64,000 nucleotides of DNA from UBA4722 sp044221135 (GTDB lineage: Bacteria > Pseudomonadota > Gammaproteobacteria > DSM-16500), in the NCBI GenBank assembly GCA_044221135.1, contig JBGAPT010000006.1:1-64000 (forward strand), given 5' to 3'. The position numbers and the translations under genes were made by a program. Positions 16,458 to 27,393 of the stretch are shown here, piece after piece (position 1 is the first letter of the stretch; every line of letters starts with the position of its first letter). The notes beneath the pieces were generated by a model. That model was not told the origin of the DNA, made no database searches, and saw nothing but the letters and a program-made list of their open reading frames with translations.

Positions 16458-16829
16458 TTAATCTTTGATCTCTTGCAGCAGTCCATTTACTAAATCATGC
16501 GCGCGGTCTTTATATTTTTGTAATACTTCTACTTGTTTTTCTTTAGTAACATTAGGGTGATTTTCAATTAGAAAGCGTGACAGAAACCGGGTTTCAAGCG
16601 ACCAATTTAGATTATTTTTAAGAAGATTTTTCAACTCCGCTAATAAAGATAGAAGGTCATTTTCATTGTTTTTATCGTTAGATTTTTCCGTTATTTCTTC
16701 AAACTTTAAAGCAAGATCCACAAGCTCACGAATACATTGTGCAATAGATGCTAAACCTTTTATCTGAGTTCGCTCTTTGATTTTTTCACATGTTTCTTCA
16801 TAAAAAGTGATGGTTATACGTTGTTCCAT
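16458..16829 (-). CDS. RHH-type accessory protein encoded after the relaxase
   Basis: The 123-residue protein starts EQRITITFYEETCEKIKERT, a beta-strand plus helix typical of ribbon-helix-helix proteins, then GLASIAQCIRELVDLALKFE as the second helix. The C-terminal two thirds are charged helices, perhaps a coiled coil for oligomerisation. GGGAG stands six bases before the ATG. It follows traI by 12 bases, so the two are co-transcribed. By position and fold it is a good candidate for a relaxosome accessory factor, but no sequence match to TraY or TraM is claimed. Confidence 0.65.
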   Translation of the reverse strand: MEQRITITFYEETCEKIKERTQIKGLASIAQCIRELVDLALKFEEITEKSNDKNNENDLLSLLAELKNLLKNNLNWSLETRFLSRFLIENHPNVTKEKQVEVLQKYKDRAHDLVNGLLQEIKD

Positions 16830-16841
16830 AATCTACTCCCT

Positions 16842-19800
16842 TCAAGTTATTTCACGATCAAATTGGATGTGCTTTTCGGCTGTTTTAGTGACTGTTTTGT
16901 TTTGAAACTCACGGGATTGTTTTAAAAAATCGGCTGCTTTTTGAATAGATTTGTTTGTCATATTGTCCGCCAGGCATGTGGCTTTTTCCTGCAAAGAGGA
17001 TGTATTGGTGAGAGAGCCTGAAAGATTAGATCTATACATATCTTGGTATGAAACAGGTTTATTTAAATCAGATTTAATTGCATCAGGTCCCAGCTTTTTT
17101 ATGATATCGTTATAGTCTTGTTTCGGATTTCCTAAAGCAGTCGGCACGATTAAAGTGACTTGCTTACCAAGATGATTTAATCGTTTTGCCGCTTCAAAAA
17201 TGATTTTGTCATCCGATATTTTTTTACCATCATTATCCAAACAAAACATCACATTTTTAGCACTTGATTGGGTATCAATATGCAGAAAATTGGATTTACC
17301 CAACATAATTTTTACCGTTGCTGACGGTGCTGCTTTTGCAAGACTCAGGCCCGTTTCGGTGCCTTCAGCTACTAGTATTTTATTAGAGTTTTTCCCATCG
17401 ACCGTAACACTTGCACCTGCTAACACACCAAAGGTTTGCTTGGAAATTTTAATATCGTCTCTATTGAGCTTATTAGCTGTTTTAGGATCAAGATAGGTTG
17501 CTTGAACTGCTTTAATTTCACCTTTGGCATCGCGAGCAATGACAAGCATGGCAGGATATGAATTACCATTCAATTTAGAATAAATATGAGGATGAAATCG
17601 AACATCGGATGGAATTGTTTCAAGATCAATGCCACGGTGTTCTCGTAAATATTTTTCAACAAGCGTACCCGCAGAGGATAGGCTTTCATTCGCTAGCTTT
17701 TTTGCGAAATTGATTTTAGATTGTTGCTGGTTTTTTTCTATTTTTAATCGTTCTTTCTTGTGCTGTTCTGCCTGTTTTTTCCATTGGATGAGGGCGTCAT
17801 TTTTCGAATCCTCCATACCTTTTGTATGAAGACCCAATCGTTCAGCACCGAATTGAATAGCCTCTTTTTTATTCATACCGCCAAAGACTTGAAGAAACTG
17901 CAGCATATTCCCACCTGTTTTACCATAATGAGAAAATTCACCCGAAAAATCATTCCATAACCCCTGTTTACTGCCCTGAATAGTGACTCGTAAACTACCT
18001 TTATTACTCCCAAATTGAAGATAATTGGCACCTCTTGAAGCAGGCTTCCCTAAAAAATCAGTAGCAATTTTTTCAGCATCTGAGTTTAAATTTTCAACGA
18101 CTCTTTCAAGGGTATATTTATCCAGTTTTTTTTGAATCGAACGATTGGCATTGATTTCGAGTGCAGGCTTTGAAGGTTGGCCTTTTAATTCTCCAATCAC
18201 TTCGAGACTACTGTATTTTGTTCCCGTGTTACGTTCTATGCACTCTAAAAGAGCTGCTATATTGTCCGTGTAGACACGAAATGTATTAACCGATCTTGTT
18301 AAAGCAACCAGGAAAGCTGCCTGGTTAATGAGATTTTCTCGGTAGCTTTCAAGTAAAGCCAACACAGTTTGTTTGGTAGCCCCCTGAGCGGCATAGACTG
18401 TCAAAGCATAGTTATGGTCCCAATGCTGGAATTGTTGTTGCTTTGGATCAAAATTCACTTTTCTACCATCCTGATATTGGATGGAAATAGCATCTTTCCC
18501 AAGAGATGTGATTTTTGCAGGCTCCGAACTAAGTAAGTCCTTTTTTTTATCTGTCCGTGACCAGCGAATCACATCCCCCACCTGTAAAGATCGAGTTTCT
18601 GCTTTAAATACCTCGATGGTGGAATTAAGTCTGTTCTTCGCTTGCGGTACTTGCCATAAAAGTTCATTACCATTTGTGTCTTTTAAAGCCAACATATGAT
18701 GCGCTTCAATGACTTCATCAATGACAAAGTAATCGCCTGCTTTAATTTTACCCTCTGCTTTATTAAAGCGTACGACTTCCCCTTTTATAAAATTTTTCAG
18801 ATGAGAACGTTCGACCTGGGTCATGGTTTTTGAAGTTAAAATAGGAAAAGAATACTCAGCACCTGTTAATGTTCCTTCCTGCTTGAGATGTTCTCGTATC
18901 AGCGTATTAGTCAGGACACGATCTTCATGGCCTGGGGTGATCACAAGAACATTATGTCGTGATTCAGGGGCATAAGAGGCATAATCAGAGACAAGTGCTT
19001 GAATACGCTCTAGCCGGTGGCTATCCGTTCTGTCTTGCCATCTTACTTTATTATTAGCACCTCCAATTTCAATGATCGATTCTTTAAGCGTTTGAAAGGC
19101 AGCTTGAAAATCATATTCATATGTTTCTTTAACGGCTTTTTTCAAAGTTTCAGTTTCTTGGCGATGGATCTGTTCAAGTTTAATTGGTTTGATAGTTTTT
19201 TGGATCACTTCATGAGGTTTGCCTGACTCAAGAGATGCAATTTGACGAGTATCCCCTGTAGGAATAAAGAGCCTTGCTTCAAAAGCATGCATTATCTTTA
19301 ATGTATCGAGCATTTTTCTATTTGACACCATAGAGGCTTCATCGAGTATAAATATTTTTCGACTAAAATCAGGTTTAGGTAAAGCATTGCCCTCAAATTT
19401 TTTCATCGCAATTAAAAAACTATCGAGTGTTTGTACTGGGATACCCCGAGAAGTTAACTCATGAACTGCTTGATGAGTCGGGGCTAATCCATATAATTCG
19501 TAACCCTGTGAGAGCAAAATATCTTTTGCAGCAACGACATTAGAGAGGGTAGTCATTAAGGTTGTTTTACCTGTACCCGCACGCCCTTGTATGCTAAGAA
19601 CACGATCATGACTTTGCGTGATAGCTTTAATGGCATTAATCTGTTCGGCATGCAAATTTAGCGGGTTACAATATTGATTAACAGTCTCTTCTGATACGAA
19701 AGGCTGAAACTTTCCCCTATCTTGCAGGGTCAAGGTGACAATCTGTCGTTCTATATTGATTGCATCCAATGTTGTCCACAATGTTCCATCAGAGCGATCT

Positions 19801-22769
19801 ACCTGAACAAGTAAATTAGCATTAGCCATCCTCATAGCAACATCATTTAATTCCTTTGCACTCGTCTTCCCCAATACAGATTGTAGGGCGGTAAACATTA
19901 ATTCTTTGTGTGTAAAAACCGCTTCTCGTTCGGAAAGATGTTTAACCGCATAATCGACAGCTTCTGCGGCAACTTTAGAAATAGTGGAAGAATGAGGTTC
20001 ATTTTTTTTCAGAGCAATAGATTGTTCTAACACATCATAAATGGAATGTAATGATGATCTTAGCTCTTCTGATTGATTAATCACTTTTTCAGCTGATAGA
20101 CGATTACCTGATTTTCTTTCTAATGTATTAATAAGAGCCTGCGAATCATCCGTATAAATAGATACCTCTTTTGCAGCAGATACAAGTTGAAAAAACTGTC
20201 TTTTATCTGTATGAAAAGAATGGCTTGAGAGCTCAGCAATCACATGGTCAGGAGTTTCATGAAGAATGCCATGTGAAGTATTTGCGTAACCATAATCAAA
20301 ATGACGTAAGTTTATTTTATTCAAATCAAGAATGACAGATCGACCATTGCCCTTTTCTAATTTCATTTTATTTTTGGAAAGCGTTTGAATGATGCAATGC
20401 TCTCCTTTTAAAATGCCTAATTTCATGGAAGATCGAGTCAATTGCACTCGTTCGCCAATGCAAAATTCTTGTGTTTTTTCTTTAAAATATTCCGTTCTTG
20501 TAAATTTATCGGGTCGCCAAATTATCGATTCGCCTTTATCATTTTTTAATATAACTTCATTCGTTTTATTATTCTGAGAAACAACTTGCAAATACTCACC
20601 TTTTTTAATAGAGAGTGATTTTGAAAATTCATTGAATCTTATCCATGCCTCTTTTGAATAGGAAGTAGATAATTTAGATGCATTTTCTGATAAAAATTGC
20701 GGAACCAATACACGAATCTCTATACCCTCATTTAACTTTCCTGCTTGTTTCAATTCGTTGTGAGTCAATATATTTAACTGCTGAATTTGTTGTTTTTTAT
20801 TGACGATAAGAAATGCAGATCGATGATTGTCTAGCCGACAAAAATGTCTTGCCATCGCATATAAACGATCTTCTTCATGCGATATTTGGCTAATGTGTTT
20901 TGACACTTTATAGATAGCAGAATGGAGATCAAGATTTGCCACATCAGCATGCGCTGTATTTTCTTTCTCTCTCAATGAAACAGTCTTCATGCCATACTTA
21001 ATTAAATAATCAGTACCAACAGTTTGTTTTCGAGATTGGATAACATTCTTATTCGCAAAGAAGATCACCTGCTTATTTTGATCTTTCCCCCATGCGAGCA
21101 GCTCAGCCACTTGCTGCGTGGACAATAAATGACTTTTATCAACAAAAAGAAGATCCGGCTGTTTTGTTCTATCATCATTAAGAAATTGCATCACGGATTG
21201 ATGTTTAATTTTATTATCGACAAACAATGTTTTAATGTGTTGCCAAAGAGTCATTGGATTGTCTTTAAGTTTTTCAGCCACATTCTTACCCATGATTTGA
21301 GTCGGACTTATAATTTCAATATCCAATTTAAAAGTATTAGCTAACTGAATAACGGGTTTAGATAACTCTTCTCGACTACGTTCTCCCTCAATCAGGATAT
21401 AGCGATTATCTGAAAATATTTCTTTTAATCCATTTTTAACTTCATCAGGTAATTCAGTGTGCTGGTTGAGATAATGACTTAATAGATATTTTGAATTTAT
21501 AGATTGTGAAAATTTATTATCACTTAAATATTCGCGGACTACTTGTTCTGTTTTTAATGTTTCTTTATCCATGAATTCCATTTTTCCCGATTCGTTATGA
21601 ATTGTGATGAATTCATTTGATTTAATTAAATGTTCGGTTGCTTTCAATAATGTATTAACATCGATTTTTTCTAATATGGCGTATTGGGCGGCAAGTGTGA
21701 CAACCTCCTCTATCAAAAAAGTGGTCTTAAACTGAGAAATTTCCATGCTAGCTGCTTTTAATACAGTTATAGCTCTCTCATCGATGGTCTCTTGTGGTTG
21801 AAATTTATAATTATCTTTTGAAAGAGATTGAATGGATTGGGTGATAATGGATTGTGTATCTAAACCTAATTGAGTTACTTCATTGCTCCATATTTCTGAT
21901 AATTCAGCCCGATCAACGGATTTTTTATTTTGTCGTGTATTAATAGTTGCAAAGTCAGCTGCTTTCCCTCCCGTTAGGCCATGTTCGGCTAAATGCTTTT
22001 CTATCTTGTTGCGGCGTTTAGAAAAGTGCTCATTGATTATTTGTGGAATCCCAACAATTTCAAAAACACCTGTTTTTGGATTAATAGTAATGTCATATCC
22101 TAGCTCTTTGACTTGATAGGCCAATTCTGCTTCATACAATTTTCCAAAATAACGTTTATTATTTCTGACTCTTTCTATAAACCCATGTACCTCCTGAGTG
22201 GTTTCTTTATCATACCGTCCCATTTTTGAGGCTTGTGAACGAAAACGGCCGTCATTGCGCTCTGTAATATTCATAACAACACAGTGGGTGTGTAGTTGTG
22301 GATCCAGTTCGCGTGATAGATCGTGATGATAAAGCGCCGCAATAAGATTTTTAGTGTTTTGATAAGAAATATCATCTCCAATCTTGATTCTTGCCTCAGA
22401 ACAACCGCGTTCAATTTCCGATAACGCGGCCTTGACTGCATTTCGATGTGCTTCAATTAACCGCTTATCGCCACACACCAACGCTATAATCGATACTGAT
22501 TTTGGAGCACTGAATGTTAAATCCCAACCGGCTCGATGCTTTATTTCCTCATCCACTTTTTTGCCTAATATTTCACCGTTAGGTAGTTTTCCCTCCAAAA
22601 GAGCCGTGAATTCTGCAGAATTTACTTCGCCTCTTAAATTAAGTTTGGTAGAGCTGTTACCAAACCATTCGCTTTGTTCAATACCTTCTTCTTTTGTATA
22701 ATAGTTATCTCTAGCAGAATAATAATGACCTGCATCAGATACATTCTTAATGACACTAGTCGATAACAT
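16842..22769 (-). CDS. traI: MobF relaxase-helicase TraI with a C-terminal TOPRIM-type domain
   Basis: The start is the ATG ending at 22769 (AGGAG five bases before); it gives 1975 residues and places the active-site tyrosines at 16, 17, 23 and 24 (AGHYYSARDNYY), as in F TraI. The metal-binding His cluster is in QLHTHCVVMN near residue 161. A first helicase-like domain is degenerate (no normal Walker A). The second has IQGRAGTGKTTLM near 1060 and the following RecD-like motifs (ILDEASMV, GDTRQIAS). Instead of ending there, the protein continues with a zinc-free primase-like region and a TOPRIM motif, ILVAEGTETGLSLAKA, near 1800, then CLDNDGKK. It nicks oriT, stays bound to the 5' end and unwinds the strand for export. 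Confidence 0.95.
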   Translation of the reverse strand: MLSTSVIKNVSDAGHYYSARDNYYTKEEGIEQSEWFGNSSTKLNLRGEVNSAEFTALLEGKLPNGEILGKKVDEEIKHRAGWDLTFSAPKSVSIIALVCGDKRLIEAHRNAVKAALSEIERGCSEARIKIGDDISYQNTKNLIAALYHHDLSRELDPQLHTHCVVMNITERNDGRFRSQASKMGRYDKETTQEVHGFIERVRNNKRYFGKLYEAELAYQVKELGYDITINPKTGVFEIVGIPQIINEHFSKRRNKIEKHLAEHGLTGGKAADFATINTRQNKKSVDRAELSEIWSNEVTQLGLDTQSIITQSIQSLSKDNYKFQPQETIDERAITVLKAASMEISQFKTTFLIEEVVTLAAQYAILEKIDVNTLLKATEHLIKSNEFITIHNESGKMEFMDKETLKTEQVVREYLSDNKFSQSINSKYLLSHYLNQHTELPDEVKNGLKEIFSDNRYILIEGERSREELSKPVIQLANTFKLDIEIISPTQIMGKNVAEKLKDNPMTLWQHIKTLFVDNKIKHQSVMQFLNDDRTKQPDLLFVDKSHLLSTQQVAELLAWGKDQNKQVIFFANKNVIQSRKQTVGTDYLIKYGMKTVSLREKENTAHADVANLDLHSAIYKVSKHISQISHEEDRLYAMARHFCRLDNHRSAFLIVNKKQQIQQLNILTHNELKQAGKLNEGIEIRVLVPQFLSENASKLSTSYSKEAWIRFNEFSKSLSIKKGEYLQVVSQNNKTNEVILKNDKGESIIWRPDKFTRTEYFKEKTQEFCIGERVQLTRSSMKLGILKGEHCIIQTLSKNKMKLEKGNGRSVILDLNKINLRHFDYGYANTSHGILHETPDHVIAELSSHSFHTDKRQFFQLVSAAKEVSIYTDDSQALINTLERKSGNRLSAEKVINQSEELRSSLHSIYDVLEQSIALKKNEPHSSTISKVAAEAVDYAVKHLSEREAVFTHKELMFTALQSVLGKTSAKELNDVAMRMANANLLVQVDRSDGTLWTTLDAINIERQIVTLTLQDRGKFQPFVSEETVNQYCNPLNLHAEQINAIKAITQSHDRVLSIQGRAGTGKTTLMTTLSNVVAAKDILLSQGYELYGLAPTHQAVHELTSRGIPVQTLDSFLIAMKKFEGNALPKPDFSRKIFILDEASMVSNRKMLDTLKIMHAFEARLFIPTGDTRQIASLESGKPHEVIQKTIKPIKLEQIHRQETETLKKAVKETYEYDFQAAFQTLKESIIEIGGANNKVRWQDRTDSHRLERIQALVSDYASYAPESRHNVLVITPGHEDRVLTNTLIREHLKQEGTLTGAEYSFPILTSKTMTQVERSHLKNFIKGEVVRFNKAEGKIKAGDYFVIDEVIEAHHMLALKDTNGNELLWQVPQAKNRLNSTIEVFKAETRSLQVGDVIRWSRTDKKKDLLSSEPAKITSLGKDAISIQYQDGRKVNFDPKQQQFQHWDHNYALTVYAAQGATKQTVLALLESYRENLINQAAFLVALTRSVNTFRVYTDNIAALLECIERNTGTKYSSLEVIGELKGQPSKPALEINANRSIQKKLDKYTLERVVENLNSDAEKIATDFLGKPASRGANYLQFGSNKGSLRVTIQGSKQGLWNDFSGEFSHYGKTGGNMLQFLQVFGGMNKKEAIQFGAERLGLHTKGMEDSKNDALIQWKKQAEQHKKERLKIEKNQQQSKINFAKKLANESLSSAGTLVEKYLREHRGIDLETIPSDVRFHPHIYSKLNGNSYPAMLVIARDAKGEIKAVQATYLDPKTANKLNRDDIKISKQTFGVLAGASVTVDGKNSNKILVAEGTETGLSLAKAAPSATVKIMLGKSNFLHIDTQSSAKNVMFCLDNDGKKISDDKIIFEAAKRLNHLGKQVTLIVPTALGNPKQDYNDIIKKLGPDAIKSDLNKPVSYQDMYRSNLSGSLTNTSSLQEKATCLADNMTNKSIQKAADFLKQSREFQNKTVTKTAEKHIQFDREIT

Positions 22770-22777
22770 TAGCACTC

Positions 22778-24625
22778 CTACATATCAAGTGATTGATCTA
22801 CTTCTATGGCGAATTCAGAAGATTCAATTGACTTATTTTCAGATTTAGTAGCATGCAAAATAGTCCCCTCTTTCAACCATTTTTCAACTTCTCTTTCTGG
22901 GTCTTTTTGTAATTGACGTTCGACCATTCCCATATTACGGCGGTGGCGTTTTTTGTAGGGAAAACTGATATTGGTAATAGGAATATTACCTAGCAATCTT
23001 ACATACGCATTATAATTAGCGAGTGACATAATTTCTGAATAGCTGACTAGTGCTTTTTTAACTTCCACACGGTTAATAGAAATCCCATCTCGCATTGTAT
23101 TGGCGCCATAGGAAATTCCTTCTCTCACTTCATCATAAATTGCTTCGCCCAGATTACCAGCCGACCATCGGGCTATTTCAGGATCAGGCTGCCGAAACAT
23201 AAAACGCGTATTCAGTAAGGAAGAAATTTCTCGTGCGCCATCTTGTCCATACACTTTTGCTAATTGCGCATAATTTTGAATACTAATCACCGTACAACCA
23301 CCAAATTTTCTACCTTCTGAAAGCATTGATGATAAATAAGGTAATTGATAGAGACTGGTTAATTCATCCAATATGAGCCATATACGCCTTTCTTCATTGG
23401 GTGTTAAACTTAACACCGTATTAACCGCAATATCCATCCATGCGGTAATTAATGGCTTTAACGTTTCATGCTTATTGCCTAATGAAGTAATGAATAACCA
23501 GTTGTCATTTTTTTCTTCTTGTATCCATTGACGAATAGAGAACACATTTCCATCATCTTTAATGTAGTTTAAGCTTTTTAAATAAGTTGCAAGAACCGAC
23601 TTTATTGAAATTGCAGTTTTTTCAATTTTTTCTGAAACCAATGATTCTGCCACTGTTCCTTTTAAATAGTCTTGTAACGTATTTAATTCTGACGCTAATA
23701 AAAATTTGAGTAATTTTGAAATACTTCTCTCTTTATCATTTCGCATTTTATACGCAGCGGCTGAAAAAATTGTACGCGCTGCATTGACCCAGAATGGATC
23801 TTGTGTTGAAAGAGGCATCGGGATTTGTGCTGCTGCTAAACTATCAAAATTGGCTGCATCGCGACATTCTTGCCATAAATCCCAGGACATTCCCCGCTCA
23901 TCGAGTGGATTCAGCAAATAATCAGATCGCGAATCAAAAAATTCTTCTAAATAATTACAACTTTTGTCATAGATAATAGCCCGATCACCCCGTTTTCTAA
24001 TTTGATCTAATAACTCTTTTATTGCACTTGATTTTCCAGACCCTGTCGAACCATGAAAAAAGATATGCGCTGTTTCACTGTCTTTAATAAGTGGTAACCC
24101 CGCAAGCTTTAAATCTGAATTCATCTTTTTACTTTTAATTAATAAATTAGCTTCTTGGTAAGAAATAATTTTATCTCCTTTTATTAAATTGTTGATTGTT
24201 TGCTTTTCACCATGTTTTCTTAATCGCCTTGAAATAATTGCAAAAACAACGCTACTTGCTATTAATGCTACTAACATACCTTTAATTAATTTCAAACAAG
24301 TCGATCTAACAATTTCTTTTACGAATAAAGACGCATGAATGTCACTGTAATTAACCCATGTTTTGATCCCATTAGGTTGTATAAAGTCAGTTTTTGCTGT
24401 GGGATTTAATATAGGAGATAACACTGACAAAATATATTCTCCGAAAACATATCGCTCATAACCTGTAATGAAAAGCACACACCAAATCACTAAAATAGTC
24501 AGAAAGACAAAACCAATGACCCATGCTACTTTGTCAACAACTTGGGTATACATCCGCAGGTTGTGAAGAATGATTTGACCGCCGCGCGTAAAGTTTTTGA
24601 CTTGATCTTCTTGTGTTTTCCTCAT
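22778..24625 (-). CDS. traD: Type IV coupling protein TraD
   Basis: The 615-residue inner-membrane ATPase links the relaxosome to the secretion channel. Two hydrophobic segments precede the motor (about residues 33-56 and 108-128). The Walker A motif FHGSTGSGKSSAI is near residue 192 and Walker B IWLILDELTSLY near 412; the conserved CTVISIQNYAQLAKVYG follows. The ATG overlaps the traG stop (ATGA). The C-terminus is acidic and short and lacks the long repeats of F TraD, so the contact with TraI may differ. traI begins nine bases further on. Confidence 0.95.
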   Translation of the reverse strand: MRKTQEDQVKNFTRGGQIILHNLRMYTQVVDKVAWVIGFVFLTILVIWCVLFITGYERYVFGEYILSVLSPILNPTAKTDFIQPNGIKTWVNYSDIHASLFVKEIVRSTCLKLIKGMLVALIASSVVFAIISRRLRKHGEKQTINNLIKGDKIISYQEANLLIKSKKMNSDLKLAGLPLIKDSETAHIFFHGSTGSGKSSAIKELLDQIRKRGDRAIIYDKSCNYLEEFFDSRSDYLLNPLDERGMSWDLWQECRDAANFDSLAAAQIPMPLSTQDPFWVNAARTIFSAAAYKMRNDKERSISKLLKFLLASELNTLQDYLKGTVAESLVSEKIEKTAISIKSVLATYLKSLNYIKDDGNVFSIRQWIQEEKNDNWLFITSLGNKHETLKPLITAWMDIAVNTVLSLTPNEERRIWLILDELTSLYQLPYLSSMLSEGRKFGGCTVISIQNYAQLAKVYGQDGAREISSLLNTRFMFRQPDPEIARWSAGNLGEAIYDEVREGISYGANTMRDGISINRVEVKKALVSYSEIMSLANYNAYVRLLGNIPITNISFPYKKRHRRNMGMVERQLQKDPEREVEKWLKEGTILHATKSENKSIESSEFAIEVDQSLDM

Positions 24626-27384
24626 TCATGTTCTCCCATATCTTCCTTCGCCCATTTTTCCGCCTTAATAATAGGAGTAAAGCTTCCAAACACCTGACCT
24701 TTTACTTTTTCCCTTGTTTGTAGTTCAACATTCGATCCTTGGTGATCATCACTTGCAACTATGTCATGATAGGTTTTGTCATCTTGGGCAAGAAAATTTG
24801 AAACCGTATTTGAGACGCTTCTGTCGATGTGACCTGTATTGTGATGCTCTGTTTCATGATTCACAACTTGCTGATAATGGTGATCCTTGTTTTTAATGTC
24901 CGATAGATTTTCGAGTGATTGATTATTTCTAGAATAAGTATCAAAAACCTCCGATTTTCCAGTATCTAAGTGATGTGTTTCGTTAAATGTGCTGATAATT
25001 TGGGATGATTTTTCATTGGAAAAACGATCTGCATACTGTTGCAAATCAGAAATACTCATATTATCAATCATGCTACGACTCATCGTTTCACTTCCACTTC
25101 CTCCATGCCTGTGTATTGGCGATTGTGTTCTTATCCATTGATAAAATTCCTGACCGTAATTAGCATTGATAGATGTTGAATTTTCCGTTGATTGCGTCGC
25201 TAAGGATGCATAACTCTGTGCCTGTGAATAATTACTTGTCGCTTCTTTTCGTAATGAGTCGCCCTGATCAAATGAGCGACTAATTGATTGAGAAAAGCGA
25301 TTACCCGAATCATCTGAAACGCGATAATGTGACTCTCTTGCATCCCGTCTTGCATTATCAACGGCATCTGTAAAATGATGATCTTTGGCATATTGTTCTG
25401 CTTCGCTATATAAACTGCCAAAAGAAGAGCGTAATGCTCCTGATGCGCGAACAGATCCACCAACCTTACCACCTTCACCTAATACTTCTAAACCACCATG
25501 AGCCTCTGCATAAATTTCACCAAACAATTGTGCATTTTTCTCGTGAGTAATATTGTGGTCCTTGCGATATGTTTCCATGATATTATGTACATCAGATGCC
25601 GAACGGCTAAATCCAGAACTTTTCGTATGACTGTCGTTAATCCCTGAATTTTCAAAATGGCTCGATTGATTACCAAAATCATCGACTTGTCGTAACGCAG
25701 TTGCATAGTGTGATCCGGCAGCATGCATTTTACTCAATGCGGTTGTGACACTCGTTTGATATTGAGTACTTGCCATTTCTCGTGTGCTTTCGGCCACACG
25801 AATATCAACAGGTAAATTTGATATGGACCCCTGTGTATTTAGTATTTCTCGACCATCGGGTGAAACAGAAACAGTTGACCCTGCTCCAGTTTGAAACGAA
25901 ACCATGCCTGATGCATGTCTTGCATTGGTGTCAAAATGATTGGCATTCGTGTTAAATGCACTGTGGTTATCAAAATTAGTGTTGCCGACGCTCATATTTC
26001 CGCCAATCGCTTCTGCTGAAACATGGGTCGCTGCATTCTGAAACACCCCTCCAAAATACTGGCCCGCACTTTGTATTCCTGATGTCCATCCTTTAAAAAG
26101 CATCACGCCGCCACCGAGTGCAATGATCCAACCTAAATAACCAGCTAATGCCATTGCATCCGCATTGGCTTGAGTTATACCTGCCATATTCGCGATGGAT
26201 AAACCCTCGTCACTTGAAAAAATCAGAGAACGATTCTGAGCATAAAAAGTTGCTGCAAAATTAACGATGGCAAACATGGGAGCAAGAGTCTGTAAATAAA
26301 ATAAACCGAATAAATAGTGGCTTACGATCCGACCTCCGAATGGAAAATAACTTAAGAAATATATAAAAATGAATGCACCATACATGACAGCTTCAACAAT
26401 ATTTTTAATTTGCTGTAACCAATAGCCCGCTTGTCTTCCCGTAAGATCCAAAGTATGGCGGACTTGTAATTCCGTTTTTGCATCTTCAAATGCCTGAAGT
26501 GCAGCTGGTGCATTGGTATTAGCACTTGTATGAGCAACTGCTTGCATCATTGAATTTGATAATAGATGTTTTTTTAATATATCTGCCCCTTCTTCTGACA
26601 CATTCGTTAATAAGTTATAACCATCCGATAGTCGAGAAAGAAATATTTTTTGTGGAATAGAATTTCCAAGGATTTGCGCGCCATAAATGGTAGCTGCATT
26701 ATTTAATGTTTGTTGCCATATCGCATCTAACTGGACAGCTCCTATTTTACAAATAGTAATTTGTCCATTCAGAGGAAAGGCTCTTGCAACGGATGTGTGT
26801 TCTTTAATGAATTTCCAAGGATCCTTATCATGTGTAATATCATTAATAGTATACCGATCTAAAAGAAGATCATAAAAAACGCATTGTTGCATAAACGCAT
26901 CAAGTGTCTGTGAGAAGACTGGATCAGTAATTTGAAAATCTTCGGATGCTAGTACAAGCCGTGATCCCATCAACATACCGGTTTGGTTGTAGCTTAAATC
27001 GCCTGGCATGTGGAATACCATTTCAACTAATTCAGCCATGCCGATACCGATTCGACTTGTGAAACTCGCAACAACAGCGAGAGAAAGCGGCACATTATCA
27101 ACACTTCTAGGTTTAATATCCATTCGATCTTCAATAGCAACCGTTGCCTTCGGAGATAAAATCAACACAGTCACTAAAACATACATGCCTAACCAACGAA
27201 TAATGGTTTGAATATCATGGCTTTTGGTAAATTGTAATGTTGCGCAAAAACCGCCTAACATGATTGCGATATGAGTGAGCGCGCCAATACTGGATTTCAC
27301 ATTAAAAATAGCGGCAACAGCATTAAAGACATTTAATACCAACTCACCTGATCCAATCGTAAAAACGCTAACTATAAGAGCCAT
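24622..27384 (-). CDS. traG: Conjugal transfer protein TraG (pilus assembly and mating-pair stabilisation)
   Basis: The 920-residue protein has an N-terminal membrane domain with several hydrophobic segments (around residues 1-80, 330-390 and 405-430). A long polar domain rich in Ser, Asn, His and Gln follows and would lie in the periplasm, as in F TraG. The N-terminal part works in pilus assembly and the C-terminal part in stabilising mating pairs and in entry exclusion. AGGAAG lies before the ATG. Order and spacing with traH and traD match F-type systems. Confidence 0.9.
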   Translation of the reverse strand: MALIVSVFTIGSGELVLNVFNAVAAIFNVKSSIGALTHIAIMLGGFCATLQFTKSHDIQTIIRWLGMYVLVTVLILSPKATVAIEDRMDIKPRSVDNVPLSLAVVASFTSRIGIGMAELVEMVFHMPGDLSYNQTGMLMGSRLVLASEDFQITDPVFSQTLDAFMQQCVFYDLLLDRYTINDITHDKDPWKFIKEHTSVARAFPLNGQITICKIGAVQLDAIWQQTLNNAATIYGAQILGNSIPQKIFLSRLSDGYNLLTNVSEEGADILKKHLLSNSMMQAVAHTSANTNAPAALQAFEDAKTELQVRHTLDLTGRQAGYWLQQIKNIVEAVMYGAFIFIYFLSYFPFGGRIVSHYLFGLFYLQTLAPMFAIVNFAATFYAQNRSLIFSSDEGLSIANMAGITQANADAMALAGYLGWIIALGGGVMLFKGWTSGIQSAGQYFGGVFQNAATHVSAEAIGGNMSVGNTNFDNHSAFNTNANHFDTNARHASGMVSFQTGAGSTVSVSPDGREILNTQGSISNLPVDIRVAESTREMASTQYQTSVTTALSKMHAAGSHYATALRQVDDFGNQSSHFENSGINDSHTKSSGFSRSASDVHNIMETYRKDHNITHEKNAQLFGEIYAEAHGGLEVLGEGGKVGGSVRASGALRSSFGSLYSEAEQYAKDHHFTDAVDNARRDARESHYRVSDDSGNRFSQSISRSFDQGDSLRKEATSNYSQAQSYASLATQSTENSTSINANYGQEFYQWIRTQSPIHRHGGSGSETMSRSMIDNMSISDLQQYADRFSNEKSSQIISTFNETHHLDTGKSEVFDTYSRNNQSLENLSDIKNKDHHYQQVVNHETEHHNTGHIDRSVSNTVSNFLAQDDKTYHDIVASDDHQGSNVELQTREKVKGQVFGSFTPIIKAEKWAKEDMGEHE

Positions 27385-27393
27385 ATTATCTTC

